Below the pieces are notes generated by a model. That model worked only from the letters and a program-made list of their open reading frames with translations, did no database searches and had not been told where the DNA came from. Positions 46,394-59,542 of a DNA stretch of 64,000 bases are shown here, one piece after another. The DNA is from Margaritispora aquatica. Taxonomy: Eukaryota; Ascomycota; Leotiomycetes; Helotiales; Discinellaceae. The DNA lies in the NCBI GenBank assembly GCA_007644065.1, contig VJWN01000001.1:634340-698339 (forward strand). The letters are read 5' to 3'. Made by a program: the position numbers and the translations under genes. Positions within the stretch are counted from its first letter, which is position 1, and every line of letters starts with the position of its first letter.

Positions 46394-47567
46394 CTATTGC
46401 GTGGGACAACCCTCTTCGGGTGCTCCGAAAGCTTCTTGTGCTGCGGCCATGTCTCCAACAAGGTCGGCTGGTGGAGAGCCTGCTGCTTGCATCTATACAT
46501 AGTTAGTATGGAGCTATAGAAATACAAACAAGTATCAAGACTCACCTTCTGCATCCGCTCAACAATGTACTCTCGATCCGCAGCATTCTCATCCTTGTAC
46601 CCCTTGGTCTCGAAGCGCTTCACGATTTCCCTGACATGGATCTGCTGCTCCTTATATCGCTTCATATCAGCTTCCTCTACCTTTCCAGCATTCTTCTCCA
46701 TCCAAGAAGGGAATTTGTCGTCTAGTTCCTTCATAGGCTCGTACAGGATTTCCTTGTTGGTCAGCTGCTCCATCATGCCCAGCAGCATCTTAGAGAACTC
46801 TTCCTCACCCCCTTCACCATCCATGGCCCCCGATGACATGGCTTTCATCATCTCGGCTAGCAGATCATCTGTGTTGTCTGATGCCGCAGCTGCAGTGGCT
46901 TGATCTCCGGAGGCGCGCATGCGCTCCATTGTTTTGGCGATTGTTTCTTGGAAGGACTCCTCTGTCGCACTGCTGGACGCTGCTGTTGCCTTTAGTGATT
47001 TTGCTTTCTTCCCTGTGCCTATACTCTTTTCTTTGCTGGGTGCTGATGCACCTGGGGTTTCCAGCGCTCCTCCAAGAGCTGCTGCTCCGCCAAGCTCTTT
47101 CAACATGTTCTCAAATTGGGCTTGCATATCTGGAGAGGTGTCTAACTCGCCCATCAATTCGGCCATGCCTGCTTGAAGCTGCTTCGCGAATTCATCGTCT
47201 GAGAGCCCTTCTCCTAATGCGTCGAAGTCGGGGATGAGAGGTGCTGTAGTCGAGCTGGGTAGACTAGCGGCGGTACTGGGCTTCTTGGGTTCTGGTATCG
47301 TGGGCGTAAACTCATCAAGCATATCTGTAAAACTTTTAGCCTTACTCTTCTATCATAGCATGTTTCCTGACCATCTAAATCGTCTAAATCATCTTCATCT
47401 GGGTCTGGGACATCTTCTGTAGCTGTAGGGGTTGTGTTTGCAGGAGCTGATGGTACTTCCACAACAGGTGCGGGGTCCTTAGCTATTGTTGTAGGTTCTG
47501 ATTCTCTCTCTATTGCTTTAGTTGTTGATGCTGCAAGACCTTCTAGGTCGCCTGGCTTCCCCTCCAT
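46394..47567 (-). CDS. PEX19: Peroxin Pex19
   Basis: Cytosolic chaperone and import receptor for peroxisomal membrane proteins. Exons 47372-47567, 46546-47324 and 46394-46492 give 357 aa. The N-terminal disordered part has the acidic, Pex3-interacting type region with DDLDDLDDMLDEF formed across intron 1. The helical cargo-binding domain (about 200-330) includes MLLGMMEQLTNKEILYEPMK, LDDKFPSWMEKN and YIVERMQK. The last 99 nt exon ends GCPTQ: the terminal CPTQ is a CaaX box, matching the farnesylation site known for Pex19 and needed for tight cargo binding. The gene is head to head with UBC9 over 624 bp and converges on the hypothetical gene with 238 bp between stops. Confidence 0.95.
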
Positions 47568-48191
47568 AGCTATGGAGTCTTTGTTGTTGTCTTGTTATAT
47601 TAATATCCAGATTTCCTTGTGATGTATGGTGGGGCAGCTTCTGATGACAATTGTCAATGCTTCGAGTCGCATATGTCGTACATACAGATAGATGGTGCTC
47701 AGATGTGCTCTAAAGAATAATAGAAACTGAAAGATTGAATCGCAAACAAATCACTAATGATCTGTGAATTCTTGGTGAATGTTTGGTGGAAGAGGGTAGA
47801 CAAAAGTGAAGTAAATAAATCTAACCAGAACTGTCTTCGTTCAAGGCCGAGGCTTCTACTTTCGTCCACACCCCCTGGTCGGTCGTCCCTTCCCACCATC
47901 CCCCACCAATCACAAGTTTCGAGGCGCTATTCACAGTTCAAGATCAAAATCTCATGGCTGGAGCCTCTTACAACATTGCCCATCACTTCTGCAACCTCTT
48001 CAACCTTTAAGGTAAGAAACGAACCAAGCCTTCTGTTCTTCTTTGTGGAAGAAACTCTGTTATAACATTCGCCTTTCTCCCAACCTTCTGCTGCTGCAGA
48101 CAAAACCCCACCCCTCTACACTATCCTCATCTCAGCCTCACTTCCAATTTGCGGTACTGATTCTCCCCACGTCTTGTAGGCAGCATCAACC

Positions 48192-48767
48192 ATGGCACTC
48201 TGCCAGAACCGTCTCCAAGAAGAGCGCAAGCAATGGAGAAAGGATCACCCCTTCGGTTTCTTCGCAAAGCCCCAACGAAACGCCGCTGGAGTTCTTGATC
48301 TGAAGGTCTGGGATTGTGGCATACCAGGCAAGGAGAAGACACTGTGGGAGGGCGGCATTTTCAAGCTCCATGTGATCTTTCCGGATGGTGAGTTGCTGCC
48401 AGAAATTGCCTCAAGATCCAGCTGACAATCATTGTAGAGTACCCAACGAAGCCACCCAAATGTTCGAGTCTCACTACCGCATGAGGTGTATTCACACTGA
48501 CTAACGTGTACAGGCAAATTCGTCCCCCCGCTTTTTCATCCCAATGTTTACCCCTCTGGAACGGTCTGTCTGTCGATTCTGAACGAAGAGGAAGGCTGGA
48601 AGCCAGCTATTACGATCAAACAAATTCTCCTCGGAGTCCAAGATCTTCTAGATGATCCAAATCCCGATTCACCAGCCCAAGCAGATGCATACAATTTGTT
48701 CAAGAAGGATCGAGCTGCGTATGAGAGCAAGATCAAGAGGATTGTGAGAGACAACCCAGCGCCTTAG
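48192..48767 (+). CDS. UBC9: SUMO-conjugating enzyme E2 Ubc9
   Basis: Transfers SUMO to target proteins in the nucleus. Exons 48192-48387, 48438-48461 and 48514-48767 give 157 aa, the normal Ubc9 length. N-terminal [17 protein letters not shown] is the SUMO-binding helix of Ubc9. The middle exon is only 24 nt and supplies EYPTKPPKC. The catalytic cysteine is C92 in [17 protein letters not shown], with HPNVYPSG just before it. The C-terminal helices end [15 protein letters not shown]. The region before the start has a likely 5' UTR intron (GTAAGA donor at 48012, TTGTAG acceptor ending at 48179). Confidence 0.96.
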
Positions 48768-49148
48768 TTGGCTTTCGAGGAGATGAAATATTGGGTGGTG
48801 ATTTCAGCACAGGCGTTCGGACTCGGGGTCTGTCATTGGTTTTGTCGTCCGGATTTACAGACAGGCATTTGCAAGGGTTTATGAATGGGGGTAGAGTCAA
48901 AGAATGGACAGTATCTCGCAGGAAATGAAGTGAGATGCAATCGAAGGCTTTCAGCGTGGGATAAGTCTATTACAGTCCAACCAGTGTTGCATGTGTGATG
49001 TGAAGTTCTATGTACCTGAACACGCGAGCACCCAAGTCGGCTCACCTGAGGACGCCTCCCCCACAGATAACTGCATTGAGGTATATTGGGGCGCAGAAGG
49101 AGACGGAATTCCATTTTTTGAAGTTTCCCTTGGTAATACTACCCACGA

Positions 49149-49155
49149 TGACTCA
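49149..49155. promoter_or_regulatory. TGACTCA site upstream of asparagine synthetase
   Basis: The sequence TGACTCA is the exact consensus bound by Gcn4/CpcA/CPC-1, the general amino-acid control activator. It lies 384 bp before the asparagine synthetase start codon. Control of amino-acid synthesis genes by this factor is well established in ascomycetes; binding here is inferred. Confidence 0.5.
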
Positions 49156-49538
49156 AGTGTGTATCCAATCGGTATATGTGCACATAGCAATGACATACGT
49201 TTTATAACAAATCTGGAGGGTTCGGTTGGAACAATTCCATGCCATCGCATATCTACCGAAGTGGGACCCCCTGCATCAAGGTCGACCATTGGAGCGAGAT
49301 CGGGGGGCCCGGTCCCGCCATGTATTTTTCCAATTCGGAGTCATTCTGGCAAAGCAGTCTTAAACCTCTGTACAACTACTCCAAGTACAAAACAAAGAAC
49401 TTTCGCACTCAATTGCTCCAGAACCTGGTATCATATCCAGACTCCTTCCTCTCTATTCTCTCGTAGAGTTTATTTTAAGCTTCCAGACATCAAGTCGCCC
49501 TTCATTTGCCCCTCTATTTACCCCTCCATACCGCAAAT

Positions 49539-51550
49539 ATGTGTGGTATTGTAGGATGTCACCATGTTCCTGATGCAAAGGCATTCAAGCCTACTGCGCT
49601 CAAGATGGTCAAGCAGTGCCGTCATCGTGGTCCAGATTGGTCTGGAAGTTACACTGCCAACAACACTAGTAAGTGTTGTGGTTTCTATCTCTAGACGGTG
49701 ACTGACCACACGACAGTTCTGGCGCACGAACGTCTGAGCATTGTTGGTGTTGACAGCGGAGCTCAACCCATTACCAACCAAGACGATAGCATTGCTTTGG
49801 CTGTCAATGGCGAAATTTATAACCACCGAGTCATTCGAAAGACGCTGGAGACACCGTATCATTTCAAGACCCACTCTGATTGTGAAGTCATAATCCCCTT
49901 GGTAAGAGAAGTCGCACAACGGTTTGGAGACACAAACTGATAAGCTTGCAGTATATGCAGTACGACATCGACGCGCCAAAATACCTTGATGGCATGTTCT
50001 CTTTCGTCCTGTACGACAAAAAGCAGGACCGCACAATTGCTGCCCGCGATCCAATTGGCATTACAAGTTTTTACCAGGGATGGTCAAGCAAGATGCCAGG
50101 AGCAACATTTTTTGCTTCCGAGTTAAAATGTTTATCCGCACAATGCGACAAAATCATTTCATTTCCACCAGGACATGTATATGACTCCAAAACCGACAAG
50201 ACCACGAGGTATTATGAACCATCGTGGTGGGATCCGGCAAAGGTTCCAACCACACCCGTTGACTACAAGCTTCTGAGAGAGACTTTCGAGAAGTCGGTCA
50301 GGAAGCGGTTGATGGCTGAGGTTCCATTCGGTGTTCTTCTCTCTGGTGGTCTAGATTCAAGCTTAGTGGCTTCAATTGCGCAACGAGAAACTTTGCGCCT
50401 GAAAGCTGCTGCTTTGGCTCAAATGCAAAATGGAAACCCTAACGGACGAGCCAGCCCTGAAAACGAGGACGAGGATAAGGGAGAAGGCCTTGTTGGTATT
50501 GATGCTGAGGGTGACCTTTCAACTCTGACCTATTTACCGAGACTCAACTCATTTTCCATTGGTCTCCCAGGTGCTCCGGACACTAAGGCCGCAAAAGAGG
50601 TCGCCAAGTTTCTCGGAACTAAGCATCATGACATGCAATTCACTATTGAGGAGGGTTTGAACGCTCTCACAGATGTTATCTATCACTTGGAGTCATTCGA
50701 TGTGACCACCATTCGTGCTTCAACACCTATGTTCTTGCTCTCGAGAAAGATCAAGGCAATGGGAGTGAAGATGGTATTGAGTGGTGAGGGAAGTGACGAG
50801 ATCTTTGGAGGCTACCTCTACTTCCATGCTGCGCCAGACAAGGCAGCGTTGCATGAGGAAACCATTCGAAGGGTCAAGAACTTGCACCTGTGGGATTGTC
50901 TGCGAGCCAACAAGTCAACCTCGGCTTGGGGTCTTGAAGCCCGTGTTCCTTTCTTGGACAAGGAGGTGAGATATGCTAGAGATGCGCTGACGAATATTGC
51001 TAATCATTGCTAGTTTTTGGAAGTTTCGATGAACATCGATCCCCAGGAGAAGATGATCACCAAAGAGAGAATCGAGAAATACATCATCCGCAAAGCATTC
51101 GATCCCTCAGTGCTTGGGGAGGGCGCTCAACCATACTTACCTGATCACATTCTCTGGAGACAAAAGGAGCAATTCAGTGATGGTGTCGGTTACGGATGGA
51201 TCGATGCTCTCAAGGATACCGCTGAGCTCCACGTTACTGATGAGATGATGAAGAACCCAAAGCCCGAATGGGGTACCGATATTCCAGACAGCAAGGAAGC
51301 GTAAGTTTTCATGAAATATGTTCAACTATTCGGGATACTGACAGGTTTATAGTTACTGGTATAGGACAATGTTTGACGAGCATTTCCCAGCTTATTGCGC
51401 AGACACTGTCATGAGGTGGACACCAACATGGTCAAAACAGACTGACCCAAGTGGAAGGTGAGATATTCTCCGCGTTCTATGCGAATAAACTGCTAACATG
51501 GATACAGAGCCATTGCCATCCACAACCAGAAGTATGAATCAGCACCATAG
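49539..51550 (+). CDS. ASN2: Asparagine synthetase (glutamine-hydrolysing)
   Basis: Makes asparagine from aspartate, ATP and glutamine. Exons 49539-49668, 49717-49901, 49952-50965, 51014-51300, 51353-51457 and 51508-51550 give 587 aa. The N-terminal class II glutaminase domain starts with the catalytic Cys2 (MCGIVGC) and has [19 protein letters not shown] and NGEIYNH. The synthetase domain has the PP-loop [13 protein letters not shown] and [16 protein letters not shown] polar insert (around residues 270-305, rich in Asn, Glu, Asp) follows the PP-loop, as in other fungal and yeast enzymes. The C-terminal exons supply [12 protein letters not shown] and a final [10 protein letters not shown]. 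No targeting signal, so cytosolic. A Gcn4-type site lies upstream. Confidence 0.96.
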
Positions 51551-52044
51551 AAGAGCCATTAGAGATCCAGTGATATTGAAAGAATGTGGAGAATTTATTT
51601 GGTCAAAAGTTCTAATATTATCGAAAGAGGAATTGGAACTGACCACGGCGGCCCCTTTTTCCGAGTTTTTGTTCGCATTGAAGGATAAGCATCATTTGAC
51701 TGTATATAGAGTCGCATTGTCATTGTCATAGATTGCTGTGAATTTAAAAAGATACAGAAACCCTACAATTTGAAACCTCATCTTATGCGAATGCATAATT
51801 ATTATGACACACTGCTTGGTGAATTGGTGGACGCTTCGTCCAGAATCTGCTCAGTTCGGTTGTCTTTCCTGACCACCTCTTGACCAATCAAATCAGCACT
51901 CGGTGGGAGTCCGTGTGGCCCCGTGAAATTCCGTTGAACATCTGGTGGAAAGTAAACATCTCAACTTCAGTTCGACTTTCTTTCTTCAGTCACAAACCAC
52001 CATTCCTCTCTCATCAATCAATTACCTTCACAATATACTTCACA
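51551..52044. other. Intergenic region, porin promoter
   Basis: Spacer between asparagine synthetase and porin genes. A CCAATCA-type box (TTGACCAATCAAATC) lies near 51886-51895, and a CT/CA-rich leader precedes the porin start. No gene is seen. Confidence 0.45.
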
Positions 52045-53258
52045 ATGTCTGTCCCTGCTTTCACCGATATCGCCAAGGCGTCAAATGATGTAAGAGACCT
52101 GGCGCATCCAGCATTGGAGGATTGATGCGAACAGCTTCATCTCAGCCCATTGAACAGGATTAACTAACATCTTTTAACAGCTCCTGAGCAAGGATTTCTA
52201 CCACCTCACATCTACTGCCATCGAGGTCAAGAGCAACACCCCAAACAATGTTGCATTCAAGGTCACCGGAAAGAGCACACACGAGGGAGCTACAAGTGGT
52301 CTGGTACGCAATAACACAAAATCCACGCAGAGGAGAAACAAGACACAGTGAGAGCTCGATTCAGAAACTAACAAACATCGTGTACAGTTGGAAGCCAAGT
52401 ACACTGACAAGCCATCCGGTATTTCTCCACTAGATTCATTATCAGTTCTTCATTTCCTAAAGCTTCTGACGCTGCTGGCGCTCCTGTATGGGATTTGATG
52501 GCGGCATATTGCTCAGGTCAAGCATCGCTAACCGCATTCTATCGTCGTGCAGGCACTACCATCACTCAGACATGGAACACCGTCAACGCTCTCGATACCA
52601 AGATTGAGTTGAACGACACCATTGCTAAGGGTCTCAAGGCCGAGCTCATGGGTGCTTTCCTCCCAGCCACCAAGGCCAAGGGCGCAAAGGTCAACCTTCA
52701 CTTCAAGCAAGCCAACTTCCACGGTCGTGCTTTCTTCGATCTCCTCAAGGGCCCAACTGCTATGGTTGATGCTGTTATCGGACAAGATGGTTTCTTGGCT
52801 GGTGGATCTGCTGGTTATGATGTTCAGAAGGCTGCTATCACTAACTATGCCGCTGCTGTTGGATACTCTACCCCAGGATACACTGCTTCCATCACCGCAA
52901 CCAACAACTTGAGCGTCTTCTCTGCTGCCTACTACCACAAGGTCAACTCTCAAGTTGAGGCTGGTGCTAAGGCTGTCTGGGATTCCAAGAGCGGAAACCA
53001 GGTTGGACTCGAGGTTGCAAGCAAATACCGCATTGATCCTCTGTCATTCGCAAAGGTAGGAGTTCCCTTGATATTCTCCGGTGGCCCGTACTAACGCATG
53101 AAAAACAGGCCAAGATCAACGACCGTGGTGTTGCCGCCGTTGCATACAACGTTCTCCTCCGCCCTGGTGTCACCTTCGGCATTGGCGCATCATTCGATAC
53201 CCAGAAGCTCGACCAAGCTACCCACAAGATCGGTACCTCATTCACCTTCGATACATAG
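52045..53258 (+). CDS. POR1: Mitochondrial outer-membrane porin (VDAC)
   Basis: Beta-barrel channel for metabolites across the mitochondrial outer membrane. Exons 52045-52089, 52181-52303, 52388-52418, 52553-53055 and 53109-53258 give 283 aa, exactly the usual VDAC length. N-terminal helix MSVPAFTDIAKASNDLLSKD is typical. Strand-rich sequence follows, with KYTDKPSG joined to TTITQTWNTVNALDTKIELN. VNLHFKQANFHGRAFFDLLK and the C-terminal GVTFGIGASFDTQKL are family hallmarks. Intron 3 (52419-52552) is 134 nt and contains a 23 nt segment with splice signals on both sides; including it shifts the frame, so it is left out. It converges on the J-protein gene, stops 197 bp apart. Confidence 0.95.
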
Positions 53259-53455
53259 AGTATTTAAGAAGATATGGCGGGGAGACACAGAGTAAGATAG
53301 AGATGAGACTTGATTCCCCGGCCGTGGATTGCTTTGCAGCTGGAGGTCCAGACTTGTTTGTAGTATAAAAATGGCAGGAAAATATGAGACTCACTTCAAA
53401 ATCTCCATTCTATGTGAAGGTGAATTTCATTATGTTGTTCAACTTGCTCTAAGTC

Positions 53456-54397
53456 TTACTGTCGTCTCGTTTTCTTCGAGAAAACTCTCTCGATAACCAA
53501 TCCTGGCAAAACTATTCCAAAGGCAAGAATACCACCTACAAAGAAGAAGTTTGCTAGCGCACTCCTTGGCAAATCTCCTGCGGACACATGGTTCACATCT
53601 AAACCTCTCCTCCGCTGCCATCTCTGCTGCTGGTTCTCCTGCGTCCTGAAATGTCCCTCGCGATCGAAATGTGGCACGTCATTCACCTCATCCTTTCCGA
53701 ATGGACTCTGGCCTGGCCCCATTCCCCCAACTCCACCCCCATTACTGGTATCGGGAGGTGCTTCCGCACCAGGTGCCCCATTCTCCTGCGCCGCCTTCCG
53801 TTTCGCAGAGTGCTCTCCCCATCCACCACTCCTGTAAAACGAAGGCGGGGGACCTCGAAACTGGGTCCGTCGTGTGCTCAGCCCTGAGGGTGATCGTCCG
53901 CCTGCTGGACCTGTGGAGTGGTACGAGCCTTGTGGGCGGTTGTGGTTGTGATGATGGTGGTGGTGGTGGTGAAATTGCGAGGTGAGGTGCTCCCGGTCGT
54001 ATTTGCTGCGCTTTTCGGCATTGCCCAGTGTAGCGTAGGCGTTGGAGATTCGCACAAAGCGTGCAGAAGCTTCAGGGTCGTCTGGATTGCGGTCTGGGTG
54101 GTGAGTTTTTGAGAGGGTGTAGAATGATCTGATGTTGATGTTAGCTCGCGTGCCAGTCCAATATGTCAGATTTGTATTGTATTGGACGAAATCACGAATA
54201 ATGCGAATATGTAGAGCAAGTACTTACTTCTTTACTTCGCTTGGCGAAGCATTGGGAGGAACCTGTAAAGTTTCGTAGAAATTCTGCTCTGAACTATCGT
54301 CTCTGCGAACAGCGCTGGAATGAAAGAGTCGAAATCGTGGTCGCAGCCACGACTGCCGGGCAGCAGCAGAAGGAAAGGGCAACGAGCGGAGTGGCAT
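53456..54397 (-). CDS. Mitochondrial-type J-domain (DnaJ) membrane protein
   Basis: Hsp70 co-chaperone. Exons 54228-54397 and 53456-54128 give 280 aa. The leader (MPLRSLPFPSAAARQSWLRP, then RFRLFHSSAVRRDD) is an excellent mitochondrial presequence with an RxFHSSA cleavage-like site. The J-domain (about 41-105) reads NFYETLQVPPNASPSEVKK, then SFYTLSKTHHPDRNPDDPEA with the HPD motif intact, the intron falling inside helix II. Eight consecutive histidines sit at about 110-117, followed by a Gly/Pro/Ser-rich linker. One C-terminal membrane span (ALANFFFVGGILAFGIVL) ends in basic residues. Inner-membrane placement is inferred. An out-of-frame ATG seven bases upstream could reduce translation. Confidence 0.88.
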
Positions 54398-54764
54398 TCC
54401 TCATCCCGAATATTTGGTCTGTGAAGATCAATGGAAAGGTTGAGAGGGTGCGTGAGGTGAGAGATGTCAGTGGTTTCTGACAGAGGCGTTTGGCGTTCCT
54501 GATTTAGTGTTTCGGCGTCATTGACTTGCTTGATATTCACTAATCTCGAAGACGTTAGAGCGTAAAGATTAGATCTACCTCTGTAAGAAAGCGGCACGCT
54601 TTCCGCAGACCCCGCCATCCGGTAACAAAAATCAACGCTGCATGCATGTGCTGTAGTCGAGTTTTATGACCTGATTCCATTTTCCATTTAGAAGTCCAGT
54701 TTGTAACTAGAAGATACTGAGATTTTGTCTTTCTTGAAATTGGGCACGACCATATAACGTCAAG

Positions 54765-56322
<1,558 letters not shown>

Positions 56323-57177
56323 GTTCGGTTCAAAATGCATGGAATGGAGTTATCACATTGATGAATGGCGGCAAAATGCAGGCCTGGTCGTTGCACCAAA
56401 TGACGGCTTAGAAAAGGTATTCCCTAAATGAAAATGGATGATATGACCACCAGATCTCCTTGGCTTCGTTTCCGCTACTCAAACTTTAAGAAATGAGCAT
56501 TTGATTTGATGATCCTTCAACCGTTCTCGACCCTAGGGGAATTTAACCGGCGAACGGGCAAGCATTGGTTGAAAGCATTGTTTGGTTGATGATTTTCTCT
56601 CCGCAAATCTTCCGACGGCCAAGGAGTGTTTCAACCATATTGCGGGAGATCACTTACAGGGGCGATACAACTTAATTCCAATCTCGAACAAGGAATTATT
56701 TCCACTTTGCGGGGTTTTGTGATTTGACTGTTTGCTGATGAATCTCGGCAAGTTTGAAGGATTCTTGAGGAAAGCATGGTTTAACTATGGTTGAGTTTAT
56801 GGCTTCACTTTGACAACTCACGGCACAAAGGTCAAAACCGTCAGATTTCTTTTCAACCGTTTGAGAGAAACAAGCACATAAGGCTGCATCTATGAGAGGG
56901 GTAGTCTCATGTCTCCACATCTCACCTAGCTAGGTTTGAGGAAGAGTGATGTTACAGTATGTGATATGAGTTTCCGGAGGCGGCGGGCGAGCATCGTTCA
57001 TCTCATCTTGAGTTTGTCTTACGATATGGCACAGCTCCCTGTATCGTTCATAAGAACTTCTCTTCCCCCACATGTACAGTCTTCTTTTCCTCTTCACGTT
57101 CTTTCGAACATCTCACGTTCCTTTCACACATCGAGCACTTGTGCTCCTAACAGTCCTTACTTTGCAATTCATCCAAA
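56323..57177. other. Intergenic region
   Basis: Spacer and promoter before the secreted protein gene. A pyrimidine-rich leader (TTCTTTTCCTCTTCACG) lies just before the start at 57178. No gene is supported. Confidence 0.5.
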
Positions 57178-59542
57178 ATGCTTTTCACCAACGCTTTGCT
57201 ATTCATCGCCAGCTGTGCTGGCATCCTCGCTGACCCAATCTTGACTTCTTTCCCCAACTCCCTCACTCTGTCGAGCGGTTTCGATCCCATCAAAGCCGCC
57301 TATTGGACTGGGCTTCCCCATCATCGTCGAACTCCATTCTCTGTCTCGCCAGATGGAAAGTCAGCGTACATCGCGTATCTAGATTCTACATATGCCAAGG
57401 TGGTGGTGCAACAGGTTGACACTACCTCTTTCACGGCTGTTGGTACGGCTTATACTACCCAAGGGTATGAAGCCGCTGGTTTGGTGGCGCAAAATGATGG
57501 GTTTGCCTTATTGGCGAATGTCAAGGCTACGGGGACGACGGATTTGCCTCCTACGGCTCAATATATCACTGTGATTGTCAGAGTTAAGGCTGGCGTGGAG
57601 GCATGGAGAACGCCTCTGAATGGACCAGGTGTTCATGCTTCTGATATGGTATGAACACTCGTTGTATCTTTTGAGAATATGATGCTAACGGCCTACTCAG
57701 TTGACTGCTACTACCGATGCCAATGGAGACCTAGTGTACTCTGAAGCCTCCGGTTTATACGCTGCCTACTTCGTAGTCACAGGTAAGTGATACACAATTC
57801 TCATCAACCATATCAACTAACATCAACCAGCCTACACAACCGACTACTCTGGCCATTTTGGAGACTCAATCCAATACGTCTCCGAGTCCACCGGCGCCCT
57901 CAAGACCATCACCGGCGCCAGCAGTGTCTTCGGATGTTCGCACAACACAGGCATCGGTCTCGAAGCCGCAGACGCTGCTCCCTTCGCCTCTGTTTGCGCC
58001 GAAGACCAAGGTGACATCTGGCTCAACACCAACACGCAGTACATGTCCGGCGTCAAGATCGCCAACGAGAATACCACCAACGGCGTCTCGGGCGAGCCTA
58101 TGGGCGGCATGTCGGGCAGCTACTCAAACCTCGCTCTGTTCCCTGGCACCACCAAATACGTCTTTGCGTGGCAATCGAGGGGAGCGCTACAGCTCACTAA
58201 GAACGAGTGGATGGGCGATGGCTACACTCAGTGTTCGCCAAGATGGCTGAACCATAACGTCGCTATCGCGACTATGGCCTCGAAAGACAAGCTCACCGGC
58301 GCGGAAGCCACCTCAGTCGTTGGTGCCGCTGAGGGAGACAAGCAGGTCAACTGGATCACCTACTCCGCCACCGACGACCACCAAAACGTGCATGTCGCAG
58401 CCCTGAACTCCAACCTCTCTATAGTCTCATGGGAGACGCTGTCTAACCCTAGCTGCCAACCGGTACCTTTGTCATGCACAGGCACCTACGCCGGAACCTC
58501 GTTCCAGTTCGTCGACAGCGCGGGCGCGAAAGTCGGTGCCGTGACGACCAGCAAGAGTGTTTTCGTCAGCGGTGATTTGGCAATTGTGGGTACTAACAAA
58601 GTCTGTTGGCCGTACGTGGACATGACGTGGGATTTGAGCAAGGCAAAAGACTCTGCCACGCCGATTACGAAGATGAGTTTTGCGTGTGCAAGTTCAGGTG
58701 GTGAGGTCGCGGCGGTGGTCTCGAGTTCCAGTGCTGCGGCTGTTAAAGCTTCCAGCTCGGCTGCTGTGAAGGTCGTTCAAAGCTCGAGTGCTGCCCCTGT
58801 GGTTGTCGCGAGCTCGACTCCCCTTCCTGTTGCTGTTGTTGCTTCTTCAAGTGCAGGATCCGTCCCAGCCATCGAGACGACTTTCGCGGCTTCAGTCACG
58901 ATCGCTACAACGCTCTCTGCTGTCGAAGAAGAAGCTACCACCATCCCAACATCTGTCTCATCATTCTCAGTTGAGCCATACATCTCTGTCCTTCCTGTCG
59001 TTTCAGCCCCATTCTCAGCTGAGCCCGAGACTAGCGGCTCTATTGCCACTCCGACATCAGACTCAGCAGCGGTAGAGACCCAGGTCGTGGTATCTGTCGT
59101 GACAGTCATGCCTATTGCAGCCACCACAATCCCAGAATTCACACCAGTGTCTAGCAGTCTCCTACCCGTCGAGACATCGCCCGAACTAGCACCAGAGGAA
59201 ACAGCAACAGCGACAGCAACAGCGACAGCAACAGCGACAGCAACAGCGACAGCAACAGCGACAGCAACAGCAGCAGCGGTGTTCAGCAATCCCATTCCGT
59301 CTTCCATTCCTTTCCCTACTCTCACGGGAACCTACACGGGCTCATGGGGCCCACGAGGAACGGGATTCTTCAAGCATCATCATCGCAAGGGCGGCAAGGG
59401 CAAGAATGGCACTGGGGCTGCGAGTGGGACTGGGGTGTATAGAGGACGCAAGTCGTGGACGAGAAAGGCGGCCAGTCCTACTGGCAGCGTCGGTGTGAAT
59501 GTGAAGGCTGTTGATGGCGAGGGGGAGAGCTGTGATCAGTAG
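57178..59542 (+). CDS. Secreted protein with Ser/Thr/Ala-rich low-complexity C-terminus
   Basis: Exons 57178-57648, 57701-57782 and 57831-59542 give 754 aa. MLFTNALLFIASCAGILADP is a signal peptide. Residues ~40-510 form a folded domain with regular strand-loop pattern (GLPHHRRTPFSVSPDGKSAY, NHNVAIATMASKDKL, HQNVHVAALNSNLSIVSWET) that looks like a beta-propeller, though I do not recognise a named family. From ~510 on the chain is Ser/Ala/Val/Thr-rich, as in O-glycosylated wall proteins, and includes a (TA)n run coded by a 12 bp repeat. A His/Lys/Gly-rich basic segment follows (FKHHHRKGGKGKNG). There is no C-terminal hydrophobic GPI signal, so wall association would be non-covalent or by the basic tail. 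The folded part is GC-rich compared with the flanks. Confidence 0.85.
59201..59272 (+). repeat. In-frame 12 bp minisatellite coding Thr-Ala repeats
   Basis: Five perfect copies of ACAGCAACAGCG (59201-59260) followed by an imperfect sixth copy. Each unit codes Thr-Ala-Thr-Ala inside the secreted protein gene. Repeat number changes would lengthen or shorten the stalk without frameshift. Confidence 0.95.

Noticed and set aside
54232..54618. Alternative N-terminus for the J-protein starting MAGSAESV
   Set aside because: Its frame does not match the J-domain frame; the start at 54397 gives a proper mitochondrial leader in the correct frame.
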